Shown: piece after piece, positions 1-4,423 of the stretch
Numbering within the stretch: the first letter of the stretch is position 1
Layout of the letters: the number at the start of each line of letters is the position of its first letter
NCBI GenBank assembly: GCA_964440305.1
Contig: CAYTRS010000028.1
Coordinates: forward strand, 1-8,124
DNA: 8,124 nucleotides
Direction of reading: 5' to 3'
From: CAYTRS01 sp964440305
GTDB taxonomy: Bacteria > Patescibacteriota > Minisyncoccia > Moranbacterales > JAKLHP01
Notes under the pieces: model-generated
What the model saw: the letters and a program-made list of their open reading frames with translations, nothing else
Database searches by the model: none
Told to the model about the DNA's origin: nothing
Position numbers and translations under genes: made by a program

Positions 1-6
1 CGAATG

Positions 7-47
7 TATTGCTCTTTTACATTTCAAAACAAATACTTTTAGGAAGC
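7..47. repeat. Left arm of imperfect inverted repeat flanking the 61-aa gene
   Basis: This arm reads TATTGCTCTTT at its outer end and AGGAAGC at its inner end. The reverse complement of 307-340 has the same two ends and nearly the same middle (AAAACAAATA followed by a T-run). The left arm is 7 nt longer net, because of an insertion after TATTGCTCTTT, and there is one further C/T difference. Both arms lie outside the small gene at 86-271. The similarity may extend to the window edge (CG.A at 1-4 against 343-346), so the true outer end is not certain. Confidence 0.7.
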
Positions 48-85
48 GGGGAAACAATTATCGTCTCCCCATATTTTGGAAGCTA

Positions 86-271
86 TTATAATGAAAAGCC
101 ATTGCCTATGCCGAATTTTACACACCATTTGTGGTATTTATCATACAAAGGATGTGGCCACACTGGCACTTTTATTTTGTCCTTGACACATCGTAGCCCC
201 TTTGGCAATGCAACTTTCATTTCTTTCGACACACCGGTAATAATATGATGGACCTCCCATTTTTGACTCAT
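86..271 (-). CDS. Small hypothetical protein, 61 aa, inside an inverted repeat
   Basis: I do not recognise the family. The start is convincing: ATG at 271 is preceded, 8 nt upstream, by GGAGG within AAAGGAGGTG, one of the two best ribosome binding sites in the window. The protein is basic, with no membrane segment or signal peptide. It has a histidine pair at residues 8-9, Cys28, His40, His47 and Cys50, a loose Cys/His set but not a recognisable zinc-binding pattern. Aromatic and proline residues cluster at about 36-50 (VPVWPHPLYDKYHKW), suggesting a compact fold. It runs divergently from prmC. Inverted repeats lie on both sides, so the gene could be cargo of a very small mobile unit. An overlapping plus-strand frame of 79 codons has no ribosome binding site and is taken as a shadow. 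Existence of the gene is likely; function is unknown. Confidence 0.6.
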   Translation of the reverse strand: MSQKWEVHHIITGVSKEMKVALPKGLRCVKDKIKVPVWPHPLYDKYHKWCVKFGIGNGFSL

Positions 272-276
272 GATCT

Positions 277-287
277 ACACCTCCTTT
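277..287 (-). promoter_or_regulatory. Strong Shine-Dalgarno of the 61-aa gene
   Basis: On the minus strand AAAGGAGGTG ends a few bases before the ATG at 271, with about 8 nt between GGAGG and the start. It is nearly a full complement of the 16S rRNA 3' end. This fixes the start codon and is the main reason to treat the short frame as a gene. Confidence 0.75.
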
Positions 288-306
288 AAGTTTTTAGGCT
301 TTCAAA

Positions 307-340
307 GCTTCCTAAAAATATTTGTTTTTAAAGAGCAATA
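307..340. repeat. Right arm of imperfect inverted repeat
   Basis: Read on the minus strand it begins TATTGCTCTTT and ends AGGAAGC, matching the left arm at 7-47 apart from a 7-nt net deletion and one substitution. It falls in what would be the 5' untranslated region of the 61-aa gene. A transcript crossing the whole unit could pair the two arms around the gene. Confidence 0.7.
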
Positions 341-361
341 TTTCCGATAACTCGTTTATAT

Positions 362-429
362 GCGAACTTGGCAACGAATAATTGCTTAAATTTGTATGTT
401 ATGCAAACTTTTAGTATGATAAAGTTTGC
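362..429. promoter_or_regulatory. Operator-like cluster of three GCRAACTT half-sites with a 9-bp hairpin
   Basis: GCGAACTT lies at 362-369, GCAAACTT at 403-410, and the inverse AAGTTTGC at 422-429. The last two form a perfect 9-bp inverted repeat (GCAAACTTT and AAAGTTTGC) with a 9-nt spacer. The first two are 41 nt apart, close to four helical turns. The rightmost half-site overlaps the candidate -35 box of prmC. The arrangement suits a repressor binding site in a divergent promoter region; a transcript hairpin is the alternative. No regulator gene is visible next to it. Confidence 0.4.
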
Positions 430-453
430 CAGTAATTACAAATAAAATATACC
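426..453 (+). promoter_or_regulatory. Candidate promoter for prmC
   Basis: TTGCCA at 426-431 (one mismatch to TTGACA), then a 16-nt spacer, then TATACC at 448-453 (four of six to TATAAT). Transcription would begin near 460, giving a leader of about 58 nt before the prmC ATG. The -35 overlaps the hairpin arm at 421-429. A 14-codon frame starting with ATG at 464 lies just after the predicted start site but has no other support. Confidence 0.4.
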
Positions 454-517
454 ACGCGGCGCATGAACCTACAAGAACTAATCAGGCACTTTTCAGACAG
501 TTTCTAAATTTAAATCT

Positions 518-1417
518 ATGCATACTACCATCAAAGATATTTTTGAAAAATATAAGGGAAGGGTTAATTATCTTGATCTTGAACTTTTGATTGCAAACGC
601 AATAAAAAAATCCCGCGAGTTTGTTTTGACGCATCCGGAATATTCTTTAAATAATTTTCAATTTTCAATTTTCAATTTTCAAATCAAAAGAAGGATTAAT
701 CATGAGCCGCTGGCGTATATTCTAGGCCACAAGGAATTTTACGGATTGGATTTTAAGGTTAACAAAAACACCCTAATCCCCCGCCCCGAAACGGAATTGC
801 TGGTTGAATTAACCCTAAAAAAAATACAAAATACTAAATACCAGATGCCAAATACTGCAATCATAGACATCGGCACCGGATCCGGCAATATAATTACTTC
901 CATTGCTAAAGCAATGGAAAATTTCCAATTTCCAATTTCCAATTTCCAATTTTTTGGTGTTGATACTTCAAAAAAAGCATTGGATATTGCAAAATACAAC
1001 GCGAGAAAAAATAAAGTGAATAAGAAAATAAAATTCCTCAAGGGAAACCTATTGGAACCATTTTCAAAAATACAAGCTACAAACTACAAGCTACAAAATA
1101 CTGTCATTCTCGCCAATCTCCCCTATCTTTCTAAAAAAATATACGCTTCCGCGTCTATAGATGTAAAAAAATACGAGCCAAAATCAGCTTTGTTCAGTAA
1201 AAATGACGGACTTAATCACTATGAAAAACTTTTAAAGCAAATAAAAAAAAATCGGCTCTCAAATCCCAACTCACAAATCTCAGCTCTATTGGAAATAAGT
1301 CCCGAACAAAAAAATAAGCTTCAAAATATTACAGAAAAAATATTTCCTGAAGCAAAAATAACTTTTCACAAAGATCTAAGCAGAAGAAACAGGGTATGTG
1401 AGTTAGAATTGAGATAG
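518..1417 (+). CDS. prmC: Peptide chain release factor N5-glutamine methyltransferase
   Basis: PrmC transfers a methyl group from S-adenosylmethionine to the glutamine of the GGQ motif of release factors RF1 and RF2, aiding termination of translation in the cytosol. The 299-aa length is normal for the family. The N-terminal helical domain covers residues 1-60. PLAYILGHKEFYG (64-76) and IPRPETE (87-93) are the typical linker motifs, IIDIGTGSGN (115-124) is the SAM-binding loop, and ANLPYL (199-204) stands where the family has NPPY, so the second position is Leu instead of Pro. DGLNHYEKLL (230-239) and the SRRNRV ending (288-293) also fit. Five heptanucleotide tracts are read in frame and add residues around 47-56, 103-114, 134-145, 185-194 and 247-256. 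No Shine-Dalgarno precedes the ATG at 518. No prfA gene is adjacent. The identification is firm; the Leu in NPPY and the inserts are the oddities. Confidence 0.93.
   Translation: MHTTIKDIFEKYKGRVNYLDLELLIANAIKKSREFVLTHPEYSLNNFQFSIFNFQIKRRINHEPLAYILGHKEFYGLDFKVNKNTLIPRPETELLVELTLKKIQNTKYQMPNTAIIDIGTGSGNIITSIAKAMENFQFPISNFQFFGVDTSKKALDIAKYNARKNKVNKKIKFLKGNLLEPFSKIQATNYKLQNTVILANLPYLSKKIYASASIDVKKYEPKSALFSKNDGLNHYEKLLKQIKKNRLSNPNSQISALLEISPEQKNKLQNITEKIFPEAKITFHKDLSRRNRVCELELR
655..682 (+). repeat. Heptamer tract 1 in prmC, (TTTTCAA)4
   Basis: Four perfect tandem copies of the 7-nt unit TTTTCAA. Because 7 is not a multiple of 3, the unit is read in all three phases and gives the periodic peptide NNFQFSIFNFQ at about residues 46-56, in the N-terminal domain. 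Confidence 0.9.
825..859 (+). repeat. Heptamer tract 2 in prmC, degenerate TACYAAA x5
   Basis: Five successive 7-nt units begin with TAC or TGC and mostly end in AAA (TACAAAA, TACTAAA, TACCAGA, TGCCAAA, TACTGCA). They encode the polar stretch just before the SAM-binding loop, about residues 103-114. Confidence 0.75.
922..949 (+). repeat. Heptamer tract 3 in prmC, (TTTCCAA)4
   Basis: Four perfect tandem copies of TTTCCAA. They encode NFQFPISNFQF, about residues 135-145, between the SAM-binding loop and the acidic strand (FGVD, 146-149) of the Rossmann fold. Confidence 0.9.
1072..1099 (+). repeat. Heptamer tract 4 in prmC, ACAARCT x4
   Basis: Four 7-nt units: ACAAGCT, ACAAACT, ACAAGCT and ACAAAAT. 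They encode QATNYKLQNT, about residues 186-195, a few residues ahead of the ANLPYL active-site motif. Confidence 0.85.
1257..1284 (+). repeat. Heptamer tract 5 in prmC, TCNCAAA x4
   Basis: Four diverged 7-nt units: TCTCAAA, TCCCAAC, TCACAAA and TCTCAGC. They encode LSNPNSQISA, about residues 247-256, late in the catalytic domain. Confidence 0.7.
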
Positions 1418-1445
1418 AGAGTTAGGATTTGAGGATAATATATTT

Positions 1446-1466
1446 ATAAGTCTGCCTCGGACACCT
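1446..1466 (+). repeat. Dispersed 21-nt repeat, copy A, with heptamer tail
   Basis: ATAAGTC at its left end and GGACACCT at its right end match 7713-7733 at 18 of 21 positions. Just downstream (about 1471-1500) run heptamers built from TTTAAAC, TTTTTAC and TTTTAAC. Copy B likewise has a heptamer tail. Both copies are intergenic and in the same orientation. Confidence 0.65.
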
Positions 1467-1510
1467 ACACTTTAAACTTTTTACTTTAAACTTTTAACTT
1501 TCTATACAAT

Positions 1511-1540
1511 ACTAAACCCCGCTCGTTGGCGGGGTTTAGT
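1511..1540. terminator. Bidirectional terminator hairpin between prmC and the lysine-rich micro-gene
   Basis: ACTAAACCCCGC (1511-1522) and GCGGGGTTTAGT (1529-1540) form a perfect 12-bp stem around the 6-nt loop TCGTTG. The T-tract is short on the plus side (TTTAT from the stem end). It lies 93 nt after the prmC stop and 53 nt after the stop of the convergent micro-gene, so it could serve both strands. Confidence 0.8.
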
Positions 1541-1593
1541 TTATGCTTGGTTTAGCTTAAGGCTAAACCAAAAAAAGAAAAATCTAAATCAAA

Positions 1594-1653
1594 TTATCCT
1601 CTTTTTTTCTTCGATGCTTTCTTTTTCTTCTTTGCTGCTTTCTTCTTTGCCAT
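1594..1653 (-). CDS. Lysine-rich micro-protein, 19 aa
   Basis: Reading the minus strand from ATG at 1653 gives 20 codons ending in TAA. The 19-residue product begins MAKKKAAKKKKK and ends KKKRG, with twelve lysines, one arginine, four alanines and no acidic residue. The short frame is backed by an almost ideal ribosome binding site (AAAGGAGGTGA, 8 nt between GGAGG and ATG), a candidate promoter at 1778-1805 with a perfect TATAAT, and a strong hairpin downstream. The composition resembles the Lys/Ala tails of bacterial histone H1-like proteins, so binding to DNA or RNA is a reasonable inference, not something the sequence proves. Poly-A codon runs could make it a chance frame, but chance would not supply the ribosome binding site and promoter together. 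It is an isolated gene, convergent with prmC. Confidence 0.65.
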   Translation of the reverse strand: MAKKKAAKKKKKASKKKRG

Positions 1654-1659
1654 TGTTGT

Positions 1660-1670
1660 CACCTCCTTTC
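1660..1670 (-). promoter_or_regulatory. Consensus Shine-Dalgarno of the lysine-rich micro-gene
   Basis: On the minus strand AAAGGAGGTGA precedes ATG at 1653 with about 8 nt between GGAGG and the start. It is the best anti-SD match in the window and is what makes the 19-codon frame credible. Confidence 0.75.
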
Positions 1671-1777
1671 GAAAAATTTTTTTGAATTATGATCGGACAA
1701 ATTTTTGCTTTGATCAAATCCAACAAAATTTTTATATTTATATTTATTTTTTTGCTTGTGCAAAAAATTATGACTTA

Positions 1778-1805
1778 ATTATATAACATATAAATAAAAA
1801 TGCAA
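1778..1805 (-). promoter_or_regulatory. Candidate promoter for the lysine-rich micro-gene
   Basis: On the minus strand TTGCAT (1805-1800) is followed after 16 nt by a perfect TATAAT (1783-1778). Transcription would start near 1771, giving a leader of about 118 nt. That leader begins with a hairpin able to pair TTTTTTGC with GCAAAAAA (about 1749-1768). The DnaA box at 1816-1824 sits just upstream of the -35. Confidence 0.55.
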
Positions 1806-1815
1806 TAGCAAAAAG

Positions 1816-1824
1816 TTATCCACA
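1816..1824 (+). promoter_or_regulatory. Exact DnaA box TTATCCACA
   Basis: The nine bases match the consensus TTATNCACA exactly. It is the only perfect match I found, 11 nt upstream of the -35 of the micro-gene promoter and 5 nt before an all-A/T hairpin. One box is not an origin, and a chance match is possible in AT-rich DNA. Control of the neighbouring promoter by DnaA is the other reading. Confidence 0.4.
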
Positions 1825-1829
1825 GGCAA

Positions 1830-1864
1830 TAAAAAATAATTTTTTATCAAAAAATTATTTTTTA
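1830..1864. repeat. Perfect 16-bp all-A/T inverted repeat
   Basis: TAAAAAATAATTTTTT (1830-1845) and AAAAAATTATTTTTTA (1849-1864) are exact reverse complements with the 3-nt loop ATC. With no G-C pair in the stem it is a poor classical terminator on its own, but it could extrude as a cruciform or melt easily. Confidence 0.75.
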
Positions 1865-2079
1865 GTCAAAAATTTAAAGTGAGAAGCTAAAAGCAATTGT
1901 GTTCGTTACACTCAATTATAATTATATAAATTAACTTTAAACTTATAACTGCAATTTTTAACTTTGGATTTTTAACTTTAAACTTAATTATACTTTTTAG
2001 TTTTAAGTTGTGAATTTGCGCTTTGCGTTTTTAGCTTTTAGTTTATTTTATTACGCCCTAAATCCCTATTTTTGTCTAG
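1865..2079. other. AT-rich non-coding stretch with heptamer-like repeats
   Basis: No gene with a credible start is visible here on either strand. About 1930-2045 consists of loosely repeated phrases such as TAACTTTAAACTT, TTTTTAACTTT and CTTTGCG, resembling the heptamer tail at 1471-1500. A small hairpin near 1903-1923 pairs AATTG and TGT with ACA and CAATT around TCGTT. No tRNA or known structured RNA was recognised. Confidence 0.5.
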
Positions 2080-2108
2080 TTGACGCCAAAAAACGGCTGG
2101 GTTAAAAT
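2080..2108 (+). promoter_or_regulatory. Sigma70-type promoter of the 206-aa membrane protein gene
   Basis: TTGACG (2080-2085, one mismatch to TTGACA) and TAAAAT (2103-2108, one mismatch to TATAAT) are separated by the optimal 17 nt. Transcription would begin near 2115, leaving a leader of about 87 nt. This is the best promoter match in the window. Confidence 0.7.
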
Positions 2109-2125
2109 TAAAAGACTAAACCGTG

Positions 2126-2187
2126 TAGTTAATTGAGAGGACAAGCTTCAACGAAAGCTGTACCTTGAAAAATAAAAAATTAAGCTA
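2126..2187 (+). other. Possible structured leader upstream of the 206-aa protein gene
   Basis: TAGTTAATT (2126-2134) can pair with AATTAAGCTA (2178-2187) with a single bulged G. Inside, AGG (2138-2140) can pair with CCT (2163-2165), and AGCTT (2144-2148) with AAGCT (2155-2159), around the loop CAACGA. The outer helix ends just before the ribosome binding site AGGAAGGTGA (2191-2200). It does not match a riboswitch class I know; it may be a simple leader hairpin or chance pairing. Confidence 0.3.
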
Positions 2188-2201
2188 GAAAGGAAGGTGA
2201 A

Positions 2202-2822
2202 ATGATGGATAACGAAGAAAAAAATATGGAGGAGGAAAATGAAGACATGGAGCAGGGTACGATAAAAAGTTGGTTTCAGGATAATCTTCGAATAATCATC
2301 AGCATCGTTATCGTTGTGGCTATTGCAGGAGGAGTTTATTCATATTCCAAGCGTTCGCAAACTTCTTTGGAAGAGCAACAGGCGGAAGAAGAAGAACTGC
2401 TGATGGCCGACGAAGAGGCTATTGAAATAAGCGAGGAGAAATCTGAAGAGGCTCAGGAAGAAACTGCCAAGAGTCCCGAATCTCAAAAGGGAGAAGTGGC
2501 TTCAGCTGCAGTTAGCAAAGAGACTGAAAACTCTTTCGTGGAATCGGCAAATAAGGGAGAAGGTGTTACGCATTTAGCCAGAAGAGCACTGGCAAACTAT
2601 CTGGAAAAAAATCCCGATTCTGCTTTAACGGCAGAACACAAGATATTCATTGAAGACTACCTTCGAAAAAATGCCGGACACGGGGGAGCGGTTCACATAG
2701 GAACATCCGTAGAATTTTCCAAGGATTTGATTCAGAAATCAATCGACCAGTCAAAGATGCTTAATGACAACCAGCTTAAGAATCTCGAGAAATACTCTGC
2801 CAGAGTGCCTTCACTATCTTGA
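2202..2822 (+). CDS. Single-pass membrane protein with acidic linker and conserved-looking C-terminal domain
   Basis: I recognise the style but not a named function. The 206-aa product has a short acidic N-terminus (1-20), one hydrophobic segment (about 29-48, LRIIISIVIVVAIAGGVYSY), a Glu-rich low-complexity linker (about 55-98), and a C-terminal domain (about 110-206) containing NKGEGVTHLARRAL, LTAEHKIFIEDYL and a His/Gly-rich turn (GHGGAVHIG, 159-167). From memory, similar GEGVTHLARRAL segments occur in uncharacterised Patescibacteria proteins; I cannot verify this here. With no cleavable signal and an acidic N-terminus, topology is not clear, but a cell-surface C-terminal domain on a flexible stalk is a reasonable guess. 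It has its own promoter, a leader that could fold, a good ribosome binding site (AGGAAGGTGA) and two adjacent ATGs (2202 and 2205), either of which could start; the second gives better spacing. It is followed by a strong terminator. Confidence 0.85.
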   Translation: MMDNEEKNMEEENEDMEQGTIKSWFQDNLRIIISIVIVVAIAGGVYSYSKRSQTSLEEQQAEEEELLMADEEAIEISEEKSEEAQEETAKSPESQKGEVASAAVSKETENSFVESANKGEGVTHLARRALANYLEKNPDSALTAEHKIFIEDYLRKNAGHGGAVHIGTSVEFSKDLIQKSIDQSKMLNDNQLKNLEKYSARVPSLS

Positions 2823-2887
2823 TTTATGGAAAAAATAAAAACAGTTGTTCCTTTCCTATGAATTGCAAGTAAAATGCTTTTAATAAA

Positions 2888-2915
2888 ACAAAACTCCGCA
2901 ACCGCGGAGTTTTGT
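2888..2915. terminator. Bidirectional terminator between the 206-aa gene and the DUF192 gene
   Basis: ACAAAACTCCGC (2888-2899) and GCGGAGTTTTGT (2904-2915) form a perfect 12-bp stem with the 4-nt loop AACC. The A-rich and T-rich flanks serve both directions. It lies 65 nt after the plus-strand stop and 39 nt beyond the minus-strand operon's last stop. Confidence 0.85.
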
Positions 2916-2922
2916 GTTATTA

Positions 2923-2963
2923 AAAATGTAAAAATCTCTCTTGGATTGAGATTTTCACATTTT
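2923..2963 (-). terminator. Second hairpin at the 3' end of the minus-strand operon
   Basis: A 16-bp stem with one mismatch pairs 2923-2938 with 2948-2963 (GAGATTTT and CACATTTT against AAAATGT and AAAATCTC). On the minus strand it is followed by TTAATAA. It overlaps the last codons of the DUF192 gene, so it would fold only after ribosomes leave. With the next hairpin it gives a tandem end to the operon. Confidence 0.5.
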
Positions 2964-3401
2964 AAATTTAATTTCATCCCCTTCTCCAATCCCATATTTT
3001 TCGCATAATCCGGCATTTATCTCCAAAACCTTATCCGCTTCCCCGAAAGGAGTTATTGTGCCTTTGTAATCTTTGCTGATATTCTTGGCAACATGAACTA
3101 TTTTATTTCCGGAAATCCAAATAATATCCAGTGGAAAATTCATTCCCTTCATCCAAAATTGGTGCTTTCCTTCTTCCTTGAAAACAAAAAGCATTCCGCA
3201 AGAAGAGCAGAGACTATTCCTGTCACCCAGGCCAAGATATTTTTTCGTCTCGCTTTCGGCAATTTCCACTTTAAATTTTTTTTCATTTATTTCGATCTCC
3301 GCCAGTTTGTTTCCATAAGCGGAATATTTGGAAGATACAAATTCGTATTCAACAAATGTCAGCAGGGCAAGAAAAGGCAAAAGCAAAATAATTTTTTTCA
3401 T
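2955..3401 (-). CDS. DUF192 family protein with N-terminal membrane anchor
   Basis: The 148-aa product has a hydrophobic N-terminus (residues 3-18) that would serve as a signal peptide or anchor; no lipobox cysteine follows. A typical DUF192 domain follows: YLGLGDR (55-61), GMLFVF (69-74), FWMKGM (82-87), PLDIIWI (90-96), PFGEADKVLEINAG (118-131) and GDEIKF (141-146). The family is a small beta-barrel, often exported; its biochemical role is not established. C65 and C68 form a CxxC pair and C133 is a third cysteine, which is worth noting outside the membrane. The start overlaps the end of the upstream gene by 4 nt (ATGA), showing translational coupling, and GAGGAA lies about 9 nt before it. 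It is the last gene of the operon. Confidence 0.9.
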   Translation of the reverse strand: MKKIILLLPFLALLTFVEYEFVSSKYSAYGNKLAEIEINEKKFKVEIAESETKKYLGLGDRNSLCSSCGMLFVFKEEGKHQFWMKGMNFPLDIIWISGNKIVHVAKNISKDYKGTITPFGEADKVLEINAGLCEKYGIGEGDEIKFKM

Positions 3402-4423
3402 ATTTTTTGTTCCTCTTTCTTTATTTTCTTATTCACGAAAATTATGAAAAAAATTGTCACTGCGGCAACAAGGGCGAGAGTCAGAATTTTTCCTAATGTT
3501 CGAGTATTGAGGGCGATAAAAGCAATCAGCGCCGTCAAAGAATAAAAAAGCAGGGCTATTCTCTTGCTCCCCCACCCCAGTTCTGCAAGCTTATAATGCA
3601 AATGCTTTCTGTCAGGCGAGAAGATTGACTTTCCTTCTTTTAACCTTTCAAACACAACCCAGATAGAATCAACAATTGGAATAATCATAATAAGCAGTGC
3701 CGTTGCTATTTTTGTTCCGGAAAAAATCGCAAAGGTTGCCAAGGCAAACCCCATAAAGGCCGACCCGCTCGTTCCGGCAATAATTCTGGCCGGATAAAAA
3801 TTAAAAATTAAAAATCCGAGAAGTGCACCCGAAAGCAGCGCAGCCATTATTCCCATCGGAGGCTGATTAACCTCCGGCTTAAGAATTAGAAAAAAAATGG
3901 TGATTAGTCCTATTAGGGAAATTCCTCCGCTTAATCCGTCAATCCCGTCTATCCAGTTCATTGAATTGACCATCAAAACAATCCAAAAAATAATAAATAC
4001 CAGACTTAAAATAAAATTTCCCTCTTTTTCGAGAAATATCACTCCGCCTAAAGGATTGGTAATATATTCCACCCTGATTCCCATTATAAAAACAAGGCTG
4101 GCTACGGCTACTTGGAACAGAAACTGCATTTTCCAGCTAAGGTTGCTAATGTCATCCCAGATTCCCACCAGTAAGATTATAACTGAAGCGGCAGCAAAGC
4201 CCAGAAGATGAGCGGAGAAAACAAGATTATCATTTGCGGCAAGTGCAATTAAAAAGCTTAGGATTATAGCGGCGCCTCCGAAACGGGAAAGCTTGGAATT
4301 TTTTTTTGAATGACGCATTTCTCTTTCCAAGCCGAATCTTTTAGAAAATAAAATGATAACCGCCGTCAGAAATGCTGAAACCAAAAAAGAGAAAAGGAAG
4401 GGGTAAATATAAACGTTATACAT
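3398..4423 (-). CDS. MraY/WecA-like polyprenyl-phosphate sugar-1-phosphate transferase
   Basis: Members of glycosyltransferase family 4 transfer a sugar-1-phosphate from a UDP-sugar to undecaprenyl phosphate in the inner membrane, the first membrane step of peptidoglycan, O-antigen or teichoic acid synthesis. The 341-aa protein has about ten hydrophobic segments and the family motifs GIWDD (87-91), NSMNWIDGIDGLSGG (153-167), FNFYPARI (207-214) and HLHYKL (274-279), the last in place of the usual histidine-rich loop. At 217-221 it has GTSGS where most members have GD.GS; in MraY that Asp is a magnesium ligand, so its replacement by Thr is striking, though it may be common to this lineage. WecA/TagO-like is a better fit than true MraY because no peptidoglycan genes are near. 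It lies 20 nt after the glycosyltransferase gene, has no clear Shine-Dalgarno, and overlaps the DUF192 gene by 4 nt. Confidence 0.88.
   Translation of the reverse strand: MYNVYIYPFLFSFLVSAFLTAVIILFSKRFGLEREMRHSKKNSKLSRFGGAAIILSFLIALAANDNLVFSAHLLGFAAASVIILLVGIWDDISNLSWKMQFLFQVAVASLVFIMGIRVEYITNPLGGVIFLEKEGNFILSLVFIIFWIVLMVNSMNWIDGIDGLSGGISLIGLITIFFLILKPEVNQPPMGIMAALLSGALLGFLIFNFYPARIIAGTSGSAFMGFALATFAIFSGTKIATALLIMIIPIVDSIWVVFERLKEGKSIFSPDRKHLHYKLAELGWGSKRIALLFYSLTALIAFIALNTRTLGKILTLALVAAVTIFFIIFVNKKIKKEEQKI

Noticed and set aside
9..248. Plus-strand 79-codon open frame over the 61-aa gene
   Set aside because: It has no ribosome binding site and begins inside the repeat arm; the opposite frame has a strong one.
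464..508. 14-codon frame before prmC as a leader peptide
   Set aside because: No ribosome binding site, no regulatory codon run, and no terminator/antiterminator pair between it and prmC; likely chance.
655..949. CRISPR-like array in the prmC repeats
   Set aside because: Units are 7 nt, contiguous, without spacers, and lie within a coding frame.
739..1041. Minus-strand 100-codon hydrophobic frame inside prmC
   Set aside because: It is antisense to conserved PrmC motifs and its hydrophobicity follows from the T/C-rich complement of the repeats.
1547..1571. TTGGTTTAGC/GCTAAACCAA hairpin as a terminator
   Set aside because: The 10-bp stem is real, but it is followed by A residues on the plus strand and has no T-tract on the minus strand. 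It may simply add to the neighbouring terminator at 1511-1540.
1741..2080. Replication origin
   Set aside because: Only one exact DnaA box and no dnaA, dnaN or rpmH gene in view; AT-richness alone is common in this sequence.
3795..3815. TAAAAAT x3 heptamer tract in the MraY/WecA-like gene
   Set aside because: It encodes the conserved FNFYP region and is probably the result of codon choice for hydrophobic residues, not an insertion.
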